NCBI RefSeq assembly: GCF_030272615.1
Contig: NC_081410.1
Coordinates: forward strand, 126,347,140-126,411,139
Reading direction: 5' to 3'
DNA from: Cryptomeria japonica
Taxonomy: Eukaryota; Streptophyta; Pinopsida; Cupressales; Cupressaceae
DNA length: 64,000 nt
The notes below the pieces were generated by a model. The model was not told the DNA's origin. It did no database searches and saw nothing but the letters and a program-made list of their open reading frames with translations. The translations under genes and the position numbers were made by a program. Shown piece by piece: positions 46,901 through 59,386 of this stretch. Each line of letters begins with the position of its first letter. Position 1 is the first letter of the stretch.

Positions 46901-46909
46901 CTGACTAGA

Positions 46910-48550
46910 TGTAAACACAATACTACCTTCATCAGGTGTGTGAGTATGATAGATTGCCGATGGATGGGACACGATTACATCTTGGGCAGGTGATGCATAT
47001 CGGACACATTTCTCACCTAGTGCTTGTGATTTGTGGATTGATCAATGGATGAGTGATGCCAGATCTTGGTGGACATGGTTTCTTGATAGGGTGGGACAGG
47101 TGTGTTTACTACATGGTACACGATTGCATGGAGTATGCATGGTGAGTGGCTATGCTGGGGCAGTTGTACCACAACATGCATTTAGTTTTGTATCGAGAGT
47201 ACCAGAGTCTTTCTATAGGAGTGACTCTTTTGCATATATGGGCGTGGGAGCATATTGCAGTGACACAACCAGTGGGGTTATGGATAGATGGCAACAGTTC
47301 CCATATGTGGACCAATATAGGAGACTTCTACACTATACTAGGCTTGGGGCGATATGATTTTGGAGGAGGGTCTTCGATGAGTTGTGTTCTTCACCTGGAG
47401 GCCCTTTTTAGGTTGTGAGAGATGGAGAGGGGACTGGTAGCTACACTAGGAATAATCCAAGATGTGGTTATTCAGTCATTCAGTACATGTCATTGAGCAC
47501 TATTTGCCACATCGGGTGGCCCAGCAGTTTGGGGATATCCAAGATATAGTGGAGGTAGAGCGGTTATATCCGAGGATCACTTACGAGACCAAGACATGGG
47601 GGTAGACTATTAGCCCTTTGGAGGTTCAAGTGAGTTGGGAGGGTGCAACCAACAGGGTATGGGATGAGAAGGGGGAGGTGAGAGATGACACAGGTATGAC
47701 CGACGTATACAAGGGCTGGTGGGGGGCTCACTTGCCAGCTCGACTCACTATTCTCAGAGTTTTAGAGGAGGATGAGCTACAACCATCTATTGATGAGGTT
47801 GTAGGGGAGGATGCGGGTCCTAGAGACAAGGCAGTAGCAACAAGGGGAGGGGATGGAGGAAAGGATCAGAGGAGAGGAAGGGGGAGGAGAGGAGGGGTCA
47901 GTAGAGAAGGCGAGGGAGACAGTGGGCATAGGTCTAGCCACCGACCACACAGGTTGGGCCGATTGGGGGAGAGGGAGAGGGAGGGGATGGAGGACAACCA
48001 ATGGACATCCTATACAAGTGCAGGGTGAGGGAGTACCAGTATAGGTACATGTACCAGGTGTAGTAGATGAGAGAGTGGTGAGGGATGAGTACGACACAGT
48101 CATACGAGAGAGGGATGGTGCTTGAGCTAGGGCTAGGAGCTTGGAGGATGAGTTACAGGGACTGGATGCTGCTAGGGAGAGGTACAAGAGGGTAGAGGAG
48201 GATAAATAGGTGGAGAGGGTGAGGGCATATAGCCTATAGTCAAAGGTGAAATGACTAAGATGGGAGGCAGATGACCTGGTGGAGAGCTTGGAGGCAACTC
48301 GGGTGGAGGTGGTGGCCTTGAGGGAGGAGAGGGATGATATAGACCGACTGCTAGAGGAGGCCAGGAGTGGGGGAGCCATCGAGCAGTTGAGGACAAAGAT
48401 AGAGAGAGTGGATGGGGAGATGGATGCACTCTGAGCATGACTTAGTAGAGCAGAGGCAGATGCAGGGAGATTGCAGGGAGAGAGAGATGCAACCCGTCTT
48501 CTTTTGGAGCTTGCTGGTTTTGCATAGGTGTATGCAGACCTCACTAGCTA
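46910..48550 (+). pseudogene. PMD gene, copy C, antisense within the giant Tat element, with charged coiled-coil tail
   Basis: Plus-strand frames give LPMDGTRLHLGQVMHIG (46955-47010), then MLGQLYHNMHLVLYREYQ and GVTLLHIWAWEHIAVTQPVG (47150-47275), matching the PMD 'AWG..L..LY..L' and 'LLQ.WA.E' boxes. After the domain, 47618-48028 encodes SWEGATNRVWDEKGEVRDDT and an Arg/Gly-rich stretch. 48100-48540 encodes heptad-like charged sequence (LEDELQGLDAARERYKRVEE, LREERDDIDRLLEEA) that probably forms a coiled coil. Stops near 47595, 48025, 48125, 48210 and 48430 break the frame. The gene runs opposite to gag-pol, with its 5' end facing the 3' LTR, as in PMD copy A. It is richer in G+C than the flanks. 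Confidence 0.75.
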
Positions 48551-48559
48551 ACATAGGTG

Positions 48560-51150
48560 AGTAGAGAGTTTGGGTTGGGAGGCAATATATTATAGGTTTC
48601 TATATCATGGGGCAATGCTAGTAGATCAGAGAGCTGCATCTTACACTGAGGGGGTGATCTCAGGGGACTCAGAGTCAATGCCCAACCCAGAGTCAAAAGA
48701 CAGAAGGATCAGTGGCTATGAGGCCATCAAGAGGGGGTGCATGACCATCTAGAGGCACAACTGGGAGAGGGGACGAAGATGAGGAGACATGGAATGTGGG
48801 ATAGTTGTATTATATGTGACATTATATTTTGACCCTTCAGGGATTTATATCATTGTACTATGATTGACACATTCACTAATTTTTGAGATATATATGAGAT
48901 ATGATTTTGGCGGCATATATGCATGTATGGACTTTATTATGGACTTTGATGGACTTGGAATATTATTTTATTATTGAGTGATGATGCAATTATTATTGAT
49001 GCATGTGATGGATATTGTTTGACTTTTTGTGATGCAGGATGGATGCATATGTTATATGATATGTAATGTTGTTAACATGTTTATGGATGCAGGATGCACG
49101 TGGATGATATGATGTGCATGTTTTTTTTTGTGATTTTATGTGCTGAGATCTGAAGAAGATATCCTTAAGGCTGTGCCTTTGGGACCAAATTCATAATCTG
49201 TAATGAAAAAAATAAATCCTAACTCAAAACATCTAATCATGTCATTGCAAATTAATATGGAATAACAGTACTTTCTGCATTTAATTTGATGCACTGATCA
49301 AATATTCGATTAATGATTTGTTCTGGACTTGTTAATTTTTTCATTATATTTAATTTTCTTTGCTCATAGACTAGGGATTTGACAATGGATGCGACCTGGT
49401 ACTGCTGTTGTGAACTTTACTTTTTTAGGCTGTTAAATTTCTTGTCATTTGTAAAGTATCCCAAAATGAATGATGTGTTTGATAAAACGATATGATCATT
49501 AATGATATGTGAGATGCTAATGTTTGAATGGACTTTAATTAACCTTATATTATTATGACCCCAAGATGTGTGATTTTGAACATGCATGGCAGATACATTT
49601 CGATAGATAGTCAAGATTGTATGTACTAGTTTACATGTTTGTAATGAATAATGCAACTAAATGCTACTAAATGAACAAAATGATTATGATAATAATGAAA
49701 TGATTATGCAACTTAAATGGACAAATGCAATTAATGTTGAATGATAATGTATAATGAAGTGATTTTTTTTGGAATGTGCCAACCATAGTACAACAACATA
49801 GGATTAGAAGAAATTAAGAAAATGAATAAATTGAGGTCTCCAAAATGCGTAATGATAGGATGGAATGTATGTGAGTGAATGGAAGGGATTTTTTGTGCAA
49901 AATGTGGAGAGAAAACCTACTTTTGATTTTGCCAAGGATAGTCTACACCACTGATTATAGGAATCGGGATGTTATGAAAAATACAAGGTGTGGACTGACT
50001 CTCAGACAAACATGAATCTGTAGTACACAACCATGTAAACACCATATAGATGTAGGTACAAGGCTACAGGTTCGTAGAAGAGAGACCTTCAAACATGCCA
50101 TACCACAAAACATGCCCCAGTATGCCCCTTTCTGTAACATACCAAGATATAGATTGATCCCGACAACCATGAGTAGGAATAGTCGTAGGAAAAAGTGATG
50201 CAAATCAAAGGAAATAGACCAAATCATGCAAACAAAATGCACAAGGCCAACTGACATCTCTTGCCAAGAGTAGGACTTAGGATTTGTGGATATACTATGG
50301 GATAGGGGAAGGATGCATCCCGATGGGTAGGAGTGACTGATGAATGTGAACATGCAATAAAGAAGATGACATGGGCATATGAGTGCAGATGTGATACTTG
50401 ACTGCTGAGACTTGATGGAGTACACGTGGATGAATGTTTTGATAACGTGCAAGTCAAGAAGAAGCCTAAGATCAAGATTGGGAATTAAGATTAGTTTAGT
50501 GGGATGAAAGATCAGATTTATGGGATGGAAGCTTAGATTGATGGGATGATCCTTATTCACAATTCATGCAAAGACTCATCATCATATGTTGGGGGAGAAT
50601 GGATAACCGACATGTTGAGGATAGTTTAGTTGGAGAAGAGGGTAGGGATATTGCAGAGGATACTAAAATGGATCACAACATCTTTGGAGGTGATCAGGGG
50701 CACCTTGTTCCTTTTCCTTTTGTTGGGGGGGGGGGAGGCAGGGTCATCATATCAATTTTCTTGTTAGAATGAAGGAGACAAATGACAACAAACATGGTGA
50801 TGGATATCGTGGGAGAAGGTTTACGCAATGGCGTGGATTAAAGATTATGGATATCGAGTGGGTGGGTGGGGAAGATAGAGTTTGACCTGATAGACAATGG
50901 ATCCAGATTATTTACCTTGATGTCTGTAAACAAATTTTCACCAAGGTACTTGCGTATAGCGCCACAATGTGGGTTTCACTGATGGATGAATTGATTTTTC
51001 ACTTTTTTGCTTTGCTTTTTTTTTGTATTTTTGTTGTTTTTTGATTTTTTTTGTATTTTTGTATTTTTAGACAATTGGCAACCTGATGAGGACTAGGCAT
51101 AAAATATCTTCAAGTGCATGATGTTCATAGGATCATCCAAGGGACCTCCT
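48560..51150. other. Spacer between PMD gene and integrase end
   Basis: AT-rich with repeated 'gatgcatgtgatgga/gatgcaggatg' phrases (49000-49115), a run of eleven G's at 50725-50735, and a T-rich stretch 50995-51070 made of TTTTTGTATTTTTG units. Open frames on the minus strand (49955-50560, up to 201 codons) show no motif I know. The two converging genes (PMD and pol) both end into this spacer. Confidence 0.5.
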
Positions 51151-52060
51151 TCAGGAGTAGCCAACTGATATGCCCCTGATCCATAAGTTGTTGTGATCAC
51201 ACTTGCCTTTCTTTTCTTTTTCTTGAAGATTTTTTTGATTTTCCACAAGGACAAGATCACCAACTTCAAATTCTTGGGTTCTGACCTTCTTATTGTAGCT
51301 CAAGCGTAGATGATTTTGATATACCCGAAAATGATTTAAGGCCTTTAGGTGCCTTTCATCCAATAATTCTAGCTCTTGCAGCCTGACAACTCTATATTCC
51401 TCATCAGAGTGGATATTCTGCAAAGATACCCTTAGGGAGGGGATCTCGATCTCAAGAGGGAGGACAAATTCAGAGCCAAAGAAAAGGGAATATAGAGTGG
51501 CACTTGTGGGCATGCGGATAGAGGTGCGATAAGCCCACAAAGCGAGATTAAGCTAGAGATGCCAATCATGACCAAATTCATTGACCATTTTTTTAAGGAT
51601 TTTGATTCAGGTCTTATTAGAAGCCTCAGCTTGACCGTTGCCTAGCGGGTAATAGGGGTGGAGAAGCGACGTTGGATATCAAAATTCTGACATAGCTCTT
51701 TAACATCCTGATTCTTGAAGGGTTTTCCATTATCCATGATGATAACTTTGGGGATTCGATATCTATAAATTAAATAGTTTAGAATGAATTTAGAGATCCA
51801 CTTCCCACTGGTGAAGGTAAGATGGATGGTCTCCACCCAGTTGGTGAAGTATTCAGTGGCAGTGATGATGAATTTGTGATCCTTGGAGGATGCAAGGTGG
51901 ATTTCCCAATGAGATCGAGCCCCCAATGTGAGAAGGGCCAGGGTGTGATAAAAGGCTGTAGATCTTTTGATGGAGCATGAATCTTGTCACCATGCTTCTG
52001 ACAAGGGATACATTTCTTCACATAATTATACACATCTTCTTCCATTGTAGGCTAGTAGTA
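51151..52060 (-). pseudogene. Giant Tat integrase
   Basis: Minus direction: YNYVKKCIPCQKHGDKIHAP (end of the finger, 52045-51985), SHWGLDLIGK (first Asp), FIITATEYFTNWVETIHL (usual Asp/Asn position reads ATEYF), then KVIIMDNGKPFKNQDVKELC (second Asp) and, after several stops, LWAYRTSIRMPTSATLYSLF and a C-terminal part with VGDLVLVENQKNLQ. The catalytic Glu region near 51600-51640 is broken by stops. Confidence 0.85.
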
Positions 52061-52153
52061 TCCCATTCGTAAGATCCTTTTAGCCAAAGTGAGACCACTT
52101 GAGTGTGCCGCACAAATACCCTCGTGCACTTCACACAATGCCCATTCAACCTC

Positions 52154-52918
52154 TTATTTGTATAGACACCTTAGGAGGGAAAAATCAAAATTCCTTCTGA
52201 ATAGGGTGTCTCCAAGGATGGTGTAATGGGCACAGCGATGGATGAAGGTTTGTTGTTGGGTTTTGGTGAGGTGTGGAGGGATGGTGTTGTCTCTTAGGTA
52301 GTTGAAGGTATCTTGATAACAAGGGGATTCAGGACCAGTGAGTACACACACCATTTCAAAATCAGGTAGATCATATGCTGGTATGAAGAGTTTCTCAACC
52401 AAAAACTCACGTTTCTGACTATGTGCCGATATTTGAAGGAGAGAACCAATAGTGGCCATTGCATCTGCAACTCTATTATTTGTGCATGGAATCTGATCAA
52501 ACTTTATTGATGTAAATTTCTGCTTGAGATCCTCAACCATACTACGATAAGGAAGAAGCTTGTCATCCTTTGTTTGGAACTCGCCATTGACTTGTTTAAT
52601 GACAAGTTGGGAATCACCATAGACATGTAATTCTAATATCTTCCATTGGATAACCAAGTGGAGTCCAGAGATTAGTGCTTCATATTTTGCAATATTGTTG
52701 GTGCATGCAAAGGCTATCTTGTATGATTTAGGGATGCAATCTTCTTGAAGTGTGACCAACAATATGCTTTCCCCCGATCCGTTTTGTGTGAAATAACCAT
52801 CAAAATACAACTGCCATGTGGAAGACATAGTAACATTCATTATGGATTCATGTGGGAATTCTGTGAGGATATGGTGATCACCTTGAAGTGGAGCATCTGC
52901 CAGTTGATCTACTATCAC
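52154..52918 (-). pseudogene. Dual (second) RNase H and linker of the giant Tat element
   Basis: Open for 254 codons. WQLYFDGYFTQNGSGES (Asp at about residue 40), TNNIAKYEALISGLHLV (Glu of the usual AEY reads Lys), ELHVYGDSQLVIKQVNGEFQ (third Asp) and CTNNRVADAMATIGSL (final Asp) follow the RNase H order. This is the extra RNase H of Tat elements; the E-to-K change suggests loss of activity. The rest of the frame (PAYDLPDFEM... to HRCAHYTILGDTLFRR) leads to the integrase finger. Confidence 0.85.
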
Positions 52919-52969
52919 TTGTCCTTTGTTTGCTTTTCTAGCTACATACTAAATGTCGAACTCACTTAG

Positions 52970-54330
52970 TAACATGAGCCATTTAGAGCCTCTCCCTGTG
53001 AGAGAAGCTTTTGATTTAAGAGATATTTGAGAGGGTCAATCTTAGCAATCAATTTTGTTTTATTGTTAAGCATGTAATGCCATAGTTTTTTTGTGCTAAA
53101 GACAAGTGCTAAGTATTCTCTTTCAATAGGGGTATAATTGAACTCATATGCTACTAAAGTGCGATTGATGTAGTAAATAGCATGCTCTTTTCCTTGATCA
53201 TCTATCTAGGCCAACAATGCCCCTAGTGCCACTATAGTTGTTGATATGTACAAAAGGAGCGACTATCTTGGAATAGGAGGCATAAGTATGAGAGGTGATG
53301 CGAGGTATTCTTTGAGTTTCTCAAAAGCCTTTTGACATAGGAAGTCCCATTTGAACTTGGTATCCTTATGTAATAAGCGTACAAATGGGTGACATTTATC
53401 TGCAAGTTGTGAAATGAAGCATCTGATGGATTGGAGCTTTTCTTGGAGGCTGCACAGTTGTTTGAGAGTCTTCGAGGGAGGCATTTCCATGATATCTTTC
53501 ACCTTTGCGGGAAACAATGAAACCTAATAGCTTCCCAAATATAACACCAAAGAAACATTTCTTGGGATTTAGGTGCAGCTTATATTTTTCCAATCTCTCA
53601 AAGATCTGCCTTACGATAGGGATGTGCTTGTCTCTTGTCTTGGATTTTTCCTAGGAGATCATCCACGTAATCCTCCATGATTTTATGCAAAAGGTCATGA
53701 AATATTGTTGTCATTTCTTGTTGATACATTTCTCTAATTTTCTTGAGACCAAAGGGCATGCCTTGATAACAAAAGGTGCCCAATGGCATGGTGAATGTTG
53801 TTTTGTGTTGGTCCTCTTTTGTGATCCTTATCTAATTGTACCTAGAAAACCCATCCATAAGTGACAACATTTAATGTCCCACTGTGAGATCTATGATCAT
53901 GTCTATGCTAGGGAGTGAGAAGTCATCCTTAGGGCATGCTTTATTTAAATCTCATAAATCTATGCAATGCAAATGCCCCTAGTAGCTTTGCCAACATGAA
54001 CAATGTTGGACACCCATTCAGGATAATCTATTGGTTTTATGAATTCAGTATCCAACATATTTTGAAGCTCTGCTTTGACAAGGAGTGCAATATGCAGATG
54101 CATCTTGTGTAATTTCTGCTTTACAGGTTTAGCATCTGGACATACAACAAGATTGTGGACTACTAAGTCTGGATCAAGGTTTGGAATGCCTGCATATGAC
54201 CAGGCAGAGTTGATCTTTATTTCTGAGAGAAAATTGATGAAGTTATGTTTGTCTTGATCCGACAGGGACGTAGAAATGAGCACGTTCTTTGGAGAGTCTT
54301 TAGTACCCACGTTGATAGTGTTAATTTCTT
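52970..54330 (-). pseudogene. Reverse transcriptase and first RNase H of the giant Tat element
   Basis: 54310-53960 encodes the RT start (VVCPDAKPVKQKLHKMHLHI, PIDYPEWVSNIVHVGK). 53789-53598 has LGTFCYQGMPFGLKK and MEDYVDDLLGK with intact YVDD. 53593-53396 has LHLNPKKCFFGV and LLGFIVSRKG. 53517-52970 has the first RNase H (KDTKFKWDFLCQKAFEKLKE and downstream pieces). Frameshifts separate each block, including a stretch 53790-53960 where the finger region is broken. Confidence 0.85.
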
Positions 54331-54352
54331 CTATAAGAAGAGTTGACCTGTC

Positions 54353-55505
54353 TCATTGTGGGGGAACCATGGTAGGGAGGTCAAGTCCCTCATCATCAAG
54401 TGCCTGATCTAGGTTTTCACTTGCGGATACACCCTTTATTTTTACTTTTTCCTTATCCAAAGGTGCCTTAGGGAGGTTTTCACCTAAGGAATCATGATTT
54501 TTTTTTATTATCCTTTTTCTGACTAAGGGCTTTGACCTGACTACCAAAGTATTCGTTCTCATGTAGCTGGATCCCATGAACTCTATTGTAGTCTTCAAAA
54601 TTTTACATAGTCAGGAGAGTCATGAGAGCATTATTATTGACACATATGTCCAAAGTAGGTTTTTCTCATTGGTCCTAGTCTATAAGCTCGGGGTGGACAA
54701 GTTGCAACTCATGTGGAGTGGAAGGGATTACGGGGGTGATGGTGTTGATATGGGTGTCAAAGAAGATGTCATCTTTGTAATCAAAAGGCATTTCATGAAA
54801 TTCCTCTTCATCAAAGTCTTTGACATCCAAGGAGGGACTTGAAGGGGTACCAACAATAGTGATCTTAGGCACTGGAGTGTAACCCAAGCCCCTGTTATAC
54901 TTGTATGAGATGGGATTTATTGGTGCTTTGATTCCTTTTTCTTCTGGCCCTAGGCCGTGTCCCTTATAACCCATCTTATCCACTATGGTTGATGCTTTTG
55001 GATACATCTTCTTGGGAATCTTTGCTAGTTCTTCATCCTCTTCATGATACAACCAAGAGGAAACATCTGTCTCAAGACTCTCTTCATCAAGTGGGCCCCA
55101 TTGCTTGAAGGTGGTATCTTTGCATTGTATAGTGGGTTTTTGATCTTTTTTGATTTCTTTGGGCTTGCCAAAAGACTTGGGAGATAAGGGAAGTTTTCCC
55201 ACAAGTAGGAAATCCTCAAGTTTGTACTCTCCACAACCATTATCTACAACCTTGACCTTAGGTTATTATTGAGATGAGGTGGAGGCAACTTTAGATGCAT
55301 TAGATGGAAGAGGTGGAGCGGGTTTGTTTAACGGGCAGTGGTATGGATGTTTCCCCTCTAAGAATTTGCAATAATGAAAAGGTTGTGGATCACCTTTGAT
55401 AGTGATCTCTCTACCATTGAAGGGAAATTTAAGGCATTGGTGGTAAGTGGAGGGAACGGCTTGAAGGGAATAGACGACCAAGTAGAATGTTATATGGGAG
55501 ATCAA
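54353..55505 (-). pseudogene. Protease-RT linker with G-patch domain, giant Tat element
   Basis: From a Met at 55202 the frame is open for 175 codons: FKQWGPLDEESLETDVSSWL (residues 32-51), acidic YHEEDEELAKIPKK, then a G-patch-like GYKGHGLGPEEKGIKAP at 78-94 with RGLGYTP at 104-110. G-patch modules bind RNA or RNA helicases; in some betaretroviruses one sits after the protease, and here it lies in the same relative place. The block 54598-54353 continues toward RT after a frame change. The WGPLD motif recurs in the two other Tat copies (19660, 25745). Confidence 0.7.
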
Positions 55506-55780
55506 GATCTAAGACTTGGCAAGGGGTCTCAAGTGTGACAGGGCCCACTTGAAGAGGTAAAGTGATCATGCCTTTGGAAACCCTTTCTGCATCATCATAG
55601 GCTTTTATTGTGATTCGTCTTGATGTATCAACCAGGTCCTCTGAAAGTCCCAATTACTTTATTAACTTGTATGTATAGAGATTGAGTCCAGATACATAAT
55701 CTATCAAGATGAATTTAACCTTGTGTTTCTGGATAAGAGCTTCAATGTGCAATGGTTTATTATGATCCTCGTCAGATGGA
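55429..55780 (-). pseudogene. Giant Tat aspartic protease
   Basis: Minus direction: KFILIDYVSGLNLYTYKLIK near 55710-55655, stop, then LGLSEDLVDTSRRITIKAYD and MITLPLQVGPVTLETPCQVL (55653-55490), LPYNILLGR. The fold order matches the Tat-1 protease, whose active site reads LVDNGSGLN. Here the D-N-G has become D-Y-V, so the Gly of the active-site loop is lost. Confidence 0.7.
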
Positions 55781-58296
55781 GCATCATTGGAGGTGAAAAC
55801 AAGGTGGTGTTGGGTAGCAAGGTTTTCGATGAGTTCTTGGAACTGGGCAACATTGATGTTATCAGGGACACACGATTCAAGGAGGGCTTGTTCTAAAATC
55901 TCTTTGTGAACAGGGGAGGTCTTGAGGAGCTCTAGGATGGAAATTTATGCAGGAGTCTTCCCAAGATGAGCAAGGAGGTCATATCAGTGGGTGGATGACA
56001 TGAGGGGAGGATTCAGTGGAGGAGGAGCTCCTTGGAAAGTTACTCTTCCACGATGAGGGGTTACATTATAGTTATTTTGAGAATGAGACATGGAAGGTGT
56101 GACACCTTGAATGACTATCTTAGTAGGGTTGGGCATTCTTTCTGATTGTGGAGGAGGAGAACCACCTTGAATGGTGACCCTAGGTCTATTTTGGGAAGGG
56201 AGAGGGTTAGCTCCTTGGATAGTGATGACGTTGATGTGGTTATTTGTAGGCTCTATATGACCCACCAAGGAGTCAAAGTGAATTATATGATTAGTATAAT
56301 CATAGTTCATAGCATTAGATGACGAGGCCTTGCCTTTATCATGCTTCAGGAAGGGTTCCTGGTACATCTTGAGTTTATCGTTATTGTCACTAGGTTTTGC
56401 TGTTGCTACCTCAATATCACCCTCATCAATGAGATCTTGGATGTAGTTCTTCAGTTTCATACACTTTCATGTATCATGCCCATTAATGTGGTGATAGTCA
56501 CAATACTCATTCTCATTATACCACCTAGGTTTGGGTTGGTTAGGGTCAAACAGGTGAGTTATCAAAAAGACAACCGCACTAGCCTGGACAAGATTTTGAA
56601 ACACAACCTCAATGGTCTTAGCAAGGGGAGTATACTCCCTTGGAGTCCGATTGTTAGATCGAGGTGATCACCCTTGGATTGAGACATTGTTGTGGGGCCA
56701 TTGAGATTGACTTTTATTATTTTGGTGATTGTTGAATGGATTGTTGGTGGTGGGTTTTGGAGGAGCGGCCATAGTTTGGACCCGCTTTGCATCAATGACA
56801 CCATTGTTGACTACGTTCTTGTTTTTAGACCAAAATTTTGGTTTATCATTGTGATAAGAGGAAGTATTCTAATTTAATTTCTAATAATGCTTTAGAGTGC
56901 CATCCTCTAACAAGACACATTCAAGGGCTAAGCCTTTATTAGTCAACTTTTGGAAGGATTTTATACACTGGGCTATCAAGGGTTTTGATAGTTCAGGTAC
57001 CTTATTTTTTTGGAATAATTCAATTTGGTGTTCCTCTAGCATATCCCACTAGAATTTATTGATAAGGTGTCACCAGCTCTACAATAAGTTGGCAAAAGTT
57101 TCTCCAGGCCTCTGTTTTGTGTTACAAAGGTCCATCATGGAAACATCATTGACGATGTTGTAAGCATGGTGGGCCACAAACTTTTCTGCCAAGTCCGAAA
57201 AGGAGGTAATAGAACCTCGAGGCAGGGACAAGAACCACACAAGTGCATCTCCTATGAGACTTTTATGGAAAAGTCTTTGAAGGTACAAATCACTATAGGT
57301 GACCTCTTGACATAATATGTGGAACTCACGAACGTGGTCTCAGAGTCCCCCTAGACCTCATACTTCGTGAACTTAGGCATTTCAAACCCTGGTGGGTAAG
57401 GTGCGACTGATATTGATGGATCATAAGGACAAGGATAAAATTACTCAAATGAATAAGTTTTCTTTTGTTAGTACCTTCCTTCATGTTTTTGATGATGTTT
57501 TTCATGTCCTGAATTTCCTTGATTATATCATGTTGTGGGTCTTGGACATGATGGACCATGTTTGCCCCAAGTACCTGGTGAGTCATGGATGAAACCCCAC
57601 CACCATTAATATATTGATATGATGAAGATGTGGGAATATGAGATGTGATGATCTATGTGATGGGGTCTTGGGAGGTGATGATTGGTCGTGACCAGTGGAT
57701 TGTGGTAGCATGAGAAAGAGAAGTATTGATGAAATTAGCGACATTGTTGAGGGGAATAAAAGATTAAGGAATAGAGACATTTGGGCGGGTAGAAGGTGAT
57801 GTCATAGAAGCATGTTGAAGAATAGATGTGAGCAGGTTAGATAATGGTATATATGCTCAAAAGGAAGAAGAGGGTTGGATGGAAATCACAGGAATGGACA
57901 CCGTGGGTTCTATAGATTGAGGATGAATAATAGGAGCAACGATGTGATCAGGAGAGAATTTTCCCTATGGTTGTTGATCAAGAATGGATCTATCAAAATC
58001 AGGTTGAAGGCGAGCTCCATTTTCAATGAGAGTCTCTAAGAGACCACTAGGATCATGTACGATGAATTTCTCCATCATTTCTTGATTGTTAGGAATGTTC
58101 ACACTTCTGGGGAGAGGTCATCTTGATCAACCATGTTAGGATCCACTTGTGATTGTGGATATTGAATGTCGGGTTGTAGATTTTCCCCTTGTGTGGGATC
58201 TTGTGTAGGATATTGATATAGGACACAAATGTCTGACATATGCCATATTGTTGTTTGGCCATCTTCTTCTTTTGAGATCGAGTTGTGACCATACAA
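55781..58296 (-). pseudogene. Giant Tat gag
   Basis: N-terminus near 58292 (MVTTRSQKKKMAKQQYGICQ). The capsid-like core is at 57288-57079, with RLFHKSLIGDALVWFLSLPR and SITSFSDLAEKFVAHH, a good match to Retrotrans_gag. The knuckle-like CDYHHINGHDT near 56500 is followed by a Pro/Gln-rich tail with three to four repeats of a (V/I)TIQG-A/G-PP phrase (56280-56000), for example VITIQGANPLP and VTIQGGSPPP. Stops break it at several places. Confidence 0.8.
56000..56300 (-). repeat. In-gag repeat (I/V)(T/V)IQG...PP
   Basis: Four to five copies of a phrase coding ITIQGANPLPSQ, VTIQGGSPPPQS, IVIQGVTPSMSH and VTFQGAPPPLNP at 25-35 codon spacing, so a short tandem repeat within the coding region. Confidence 0.6.
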
Positions 58297-58299
58297 GAA

Positions 58300-59350
58300 T
58301 AATCTTAGGGAAGATCTATTAGAAGAAAAGATTGATAAAAGGACTTAGCAATTTTTTTAAGATTTTGATTGAATTTGATGAGGTTGGATTGAAAGATTGA
58401 TGGGATCCCTAGATTAGGACAAAGTTTGATTAAGATTGCACCTTAGTCCTTGGATGGGGATTTTAGGTGGTTGATGTTGATGATGAAAACCACAAACAAG
58501 GTGACAACCAAGTTGGGTGAAATTTAGACCTTAGGATAATGATCAAAGTCTCTTTCTAATAAGGATTGACTAATGATCCCAAGCAAAATAAAGACATGGG
58601 ATTGGGGTCTTGATCGACCCAAAAGATGAGGCAAAGGAACTTGGGGGAGATTATTTCCCAAGCACAAAAGCCAAATGATTAATTTATTTAAGATGAGGTC
58701 TAAATAAAACTTCAACAAGGTATAAAACCTTAGAGAGGTTGATTTGATGTTGATTAAGGTTTGATTGTTGGATTGATTGATGTGCTAAGTCCTTGGAAAA
58801 GATGGGTGATGAAAGATTAAAGGGGAATGATAGTGATGACTAAAATAAGGTGATGATTAGACCATCCTTGGGATGGAAATGTGATGAAGGAGCATCCCCA
58901 GTTCACAACAATTTTGCATCAACCAAAAAAAACATTTTCTTTCCTGTTTTGTTTTCTATTTGCAGTTTTAGTTTTCCTTTGTGTGTCCCGGTTTTGGCTC
59001 ACTAGATCTCGTGGAGATGGATTCTACTTGAAGACTTGATCATCTTTCTTTCTTTCAAATCACATCTCATTTGGATCACTTTTCGACAAGATATCACTAC
59101 TGGTTTCCATGACAATTTCTTGTTACCAATTGCCTAAGACCTATTCTAGTAATCTACCGAAACCCATTATGAATCTTGCAGAGCCTTGGACGTTGATCTC
59201 GATGTTTCTTGGTGTGTGGTTGACCTTCTACATTTCATCCTTTGGATTTTCTGGAGGAATCTCTTGGCGGAGGCCAACCTTGTTCATTTTGCACGTTAGG
59301 GCTTGTTCTTTAGGTTTTGATCCTTTTTGGGCTGACCAGATCCTTTGGAT

Positions 59351-59386
<36 letters not shown>

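Noticed and set aside
47777-48544. Long minus-strand open frame (255 codons), Ser/Leu/Pro-rich
   Set aside because: It is the mirror of the purine-rich plus-strand PMD tail. Its low-complexity Ser/Pro composition follows from the skew, and no motif is seen.
49955-50560. 201-codon minus-strand open frame in the Tat spacer
   Set aside because: Hydrophobic, Phe/Leu/Ser-rich, no motif, no related frame in other copies here. It could be chance in AT-rich DNA, so not listed as a gene.
59353-59382. TA run as a possible origin or regulatory site
   Set aside because: A simple (TA)n microsatellite, common in plant DNA, with no supporting context.
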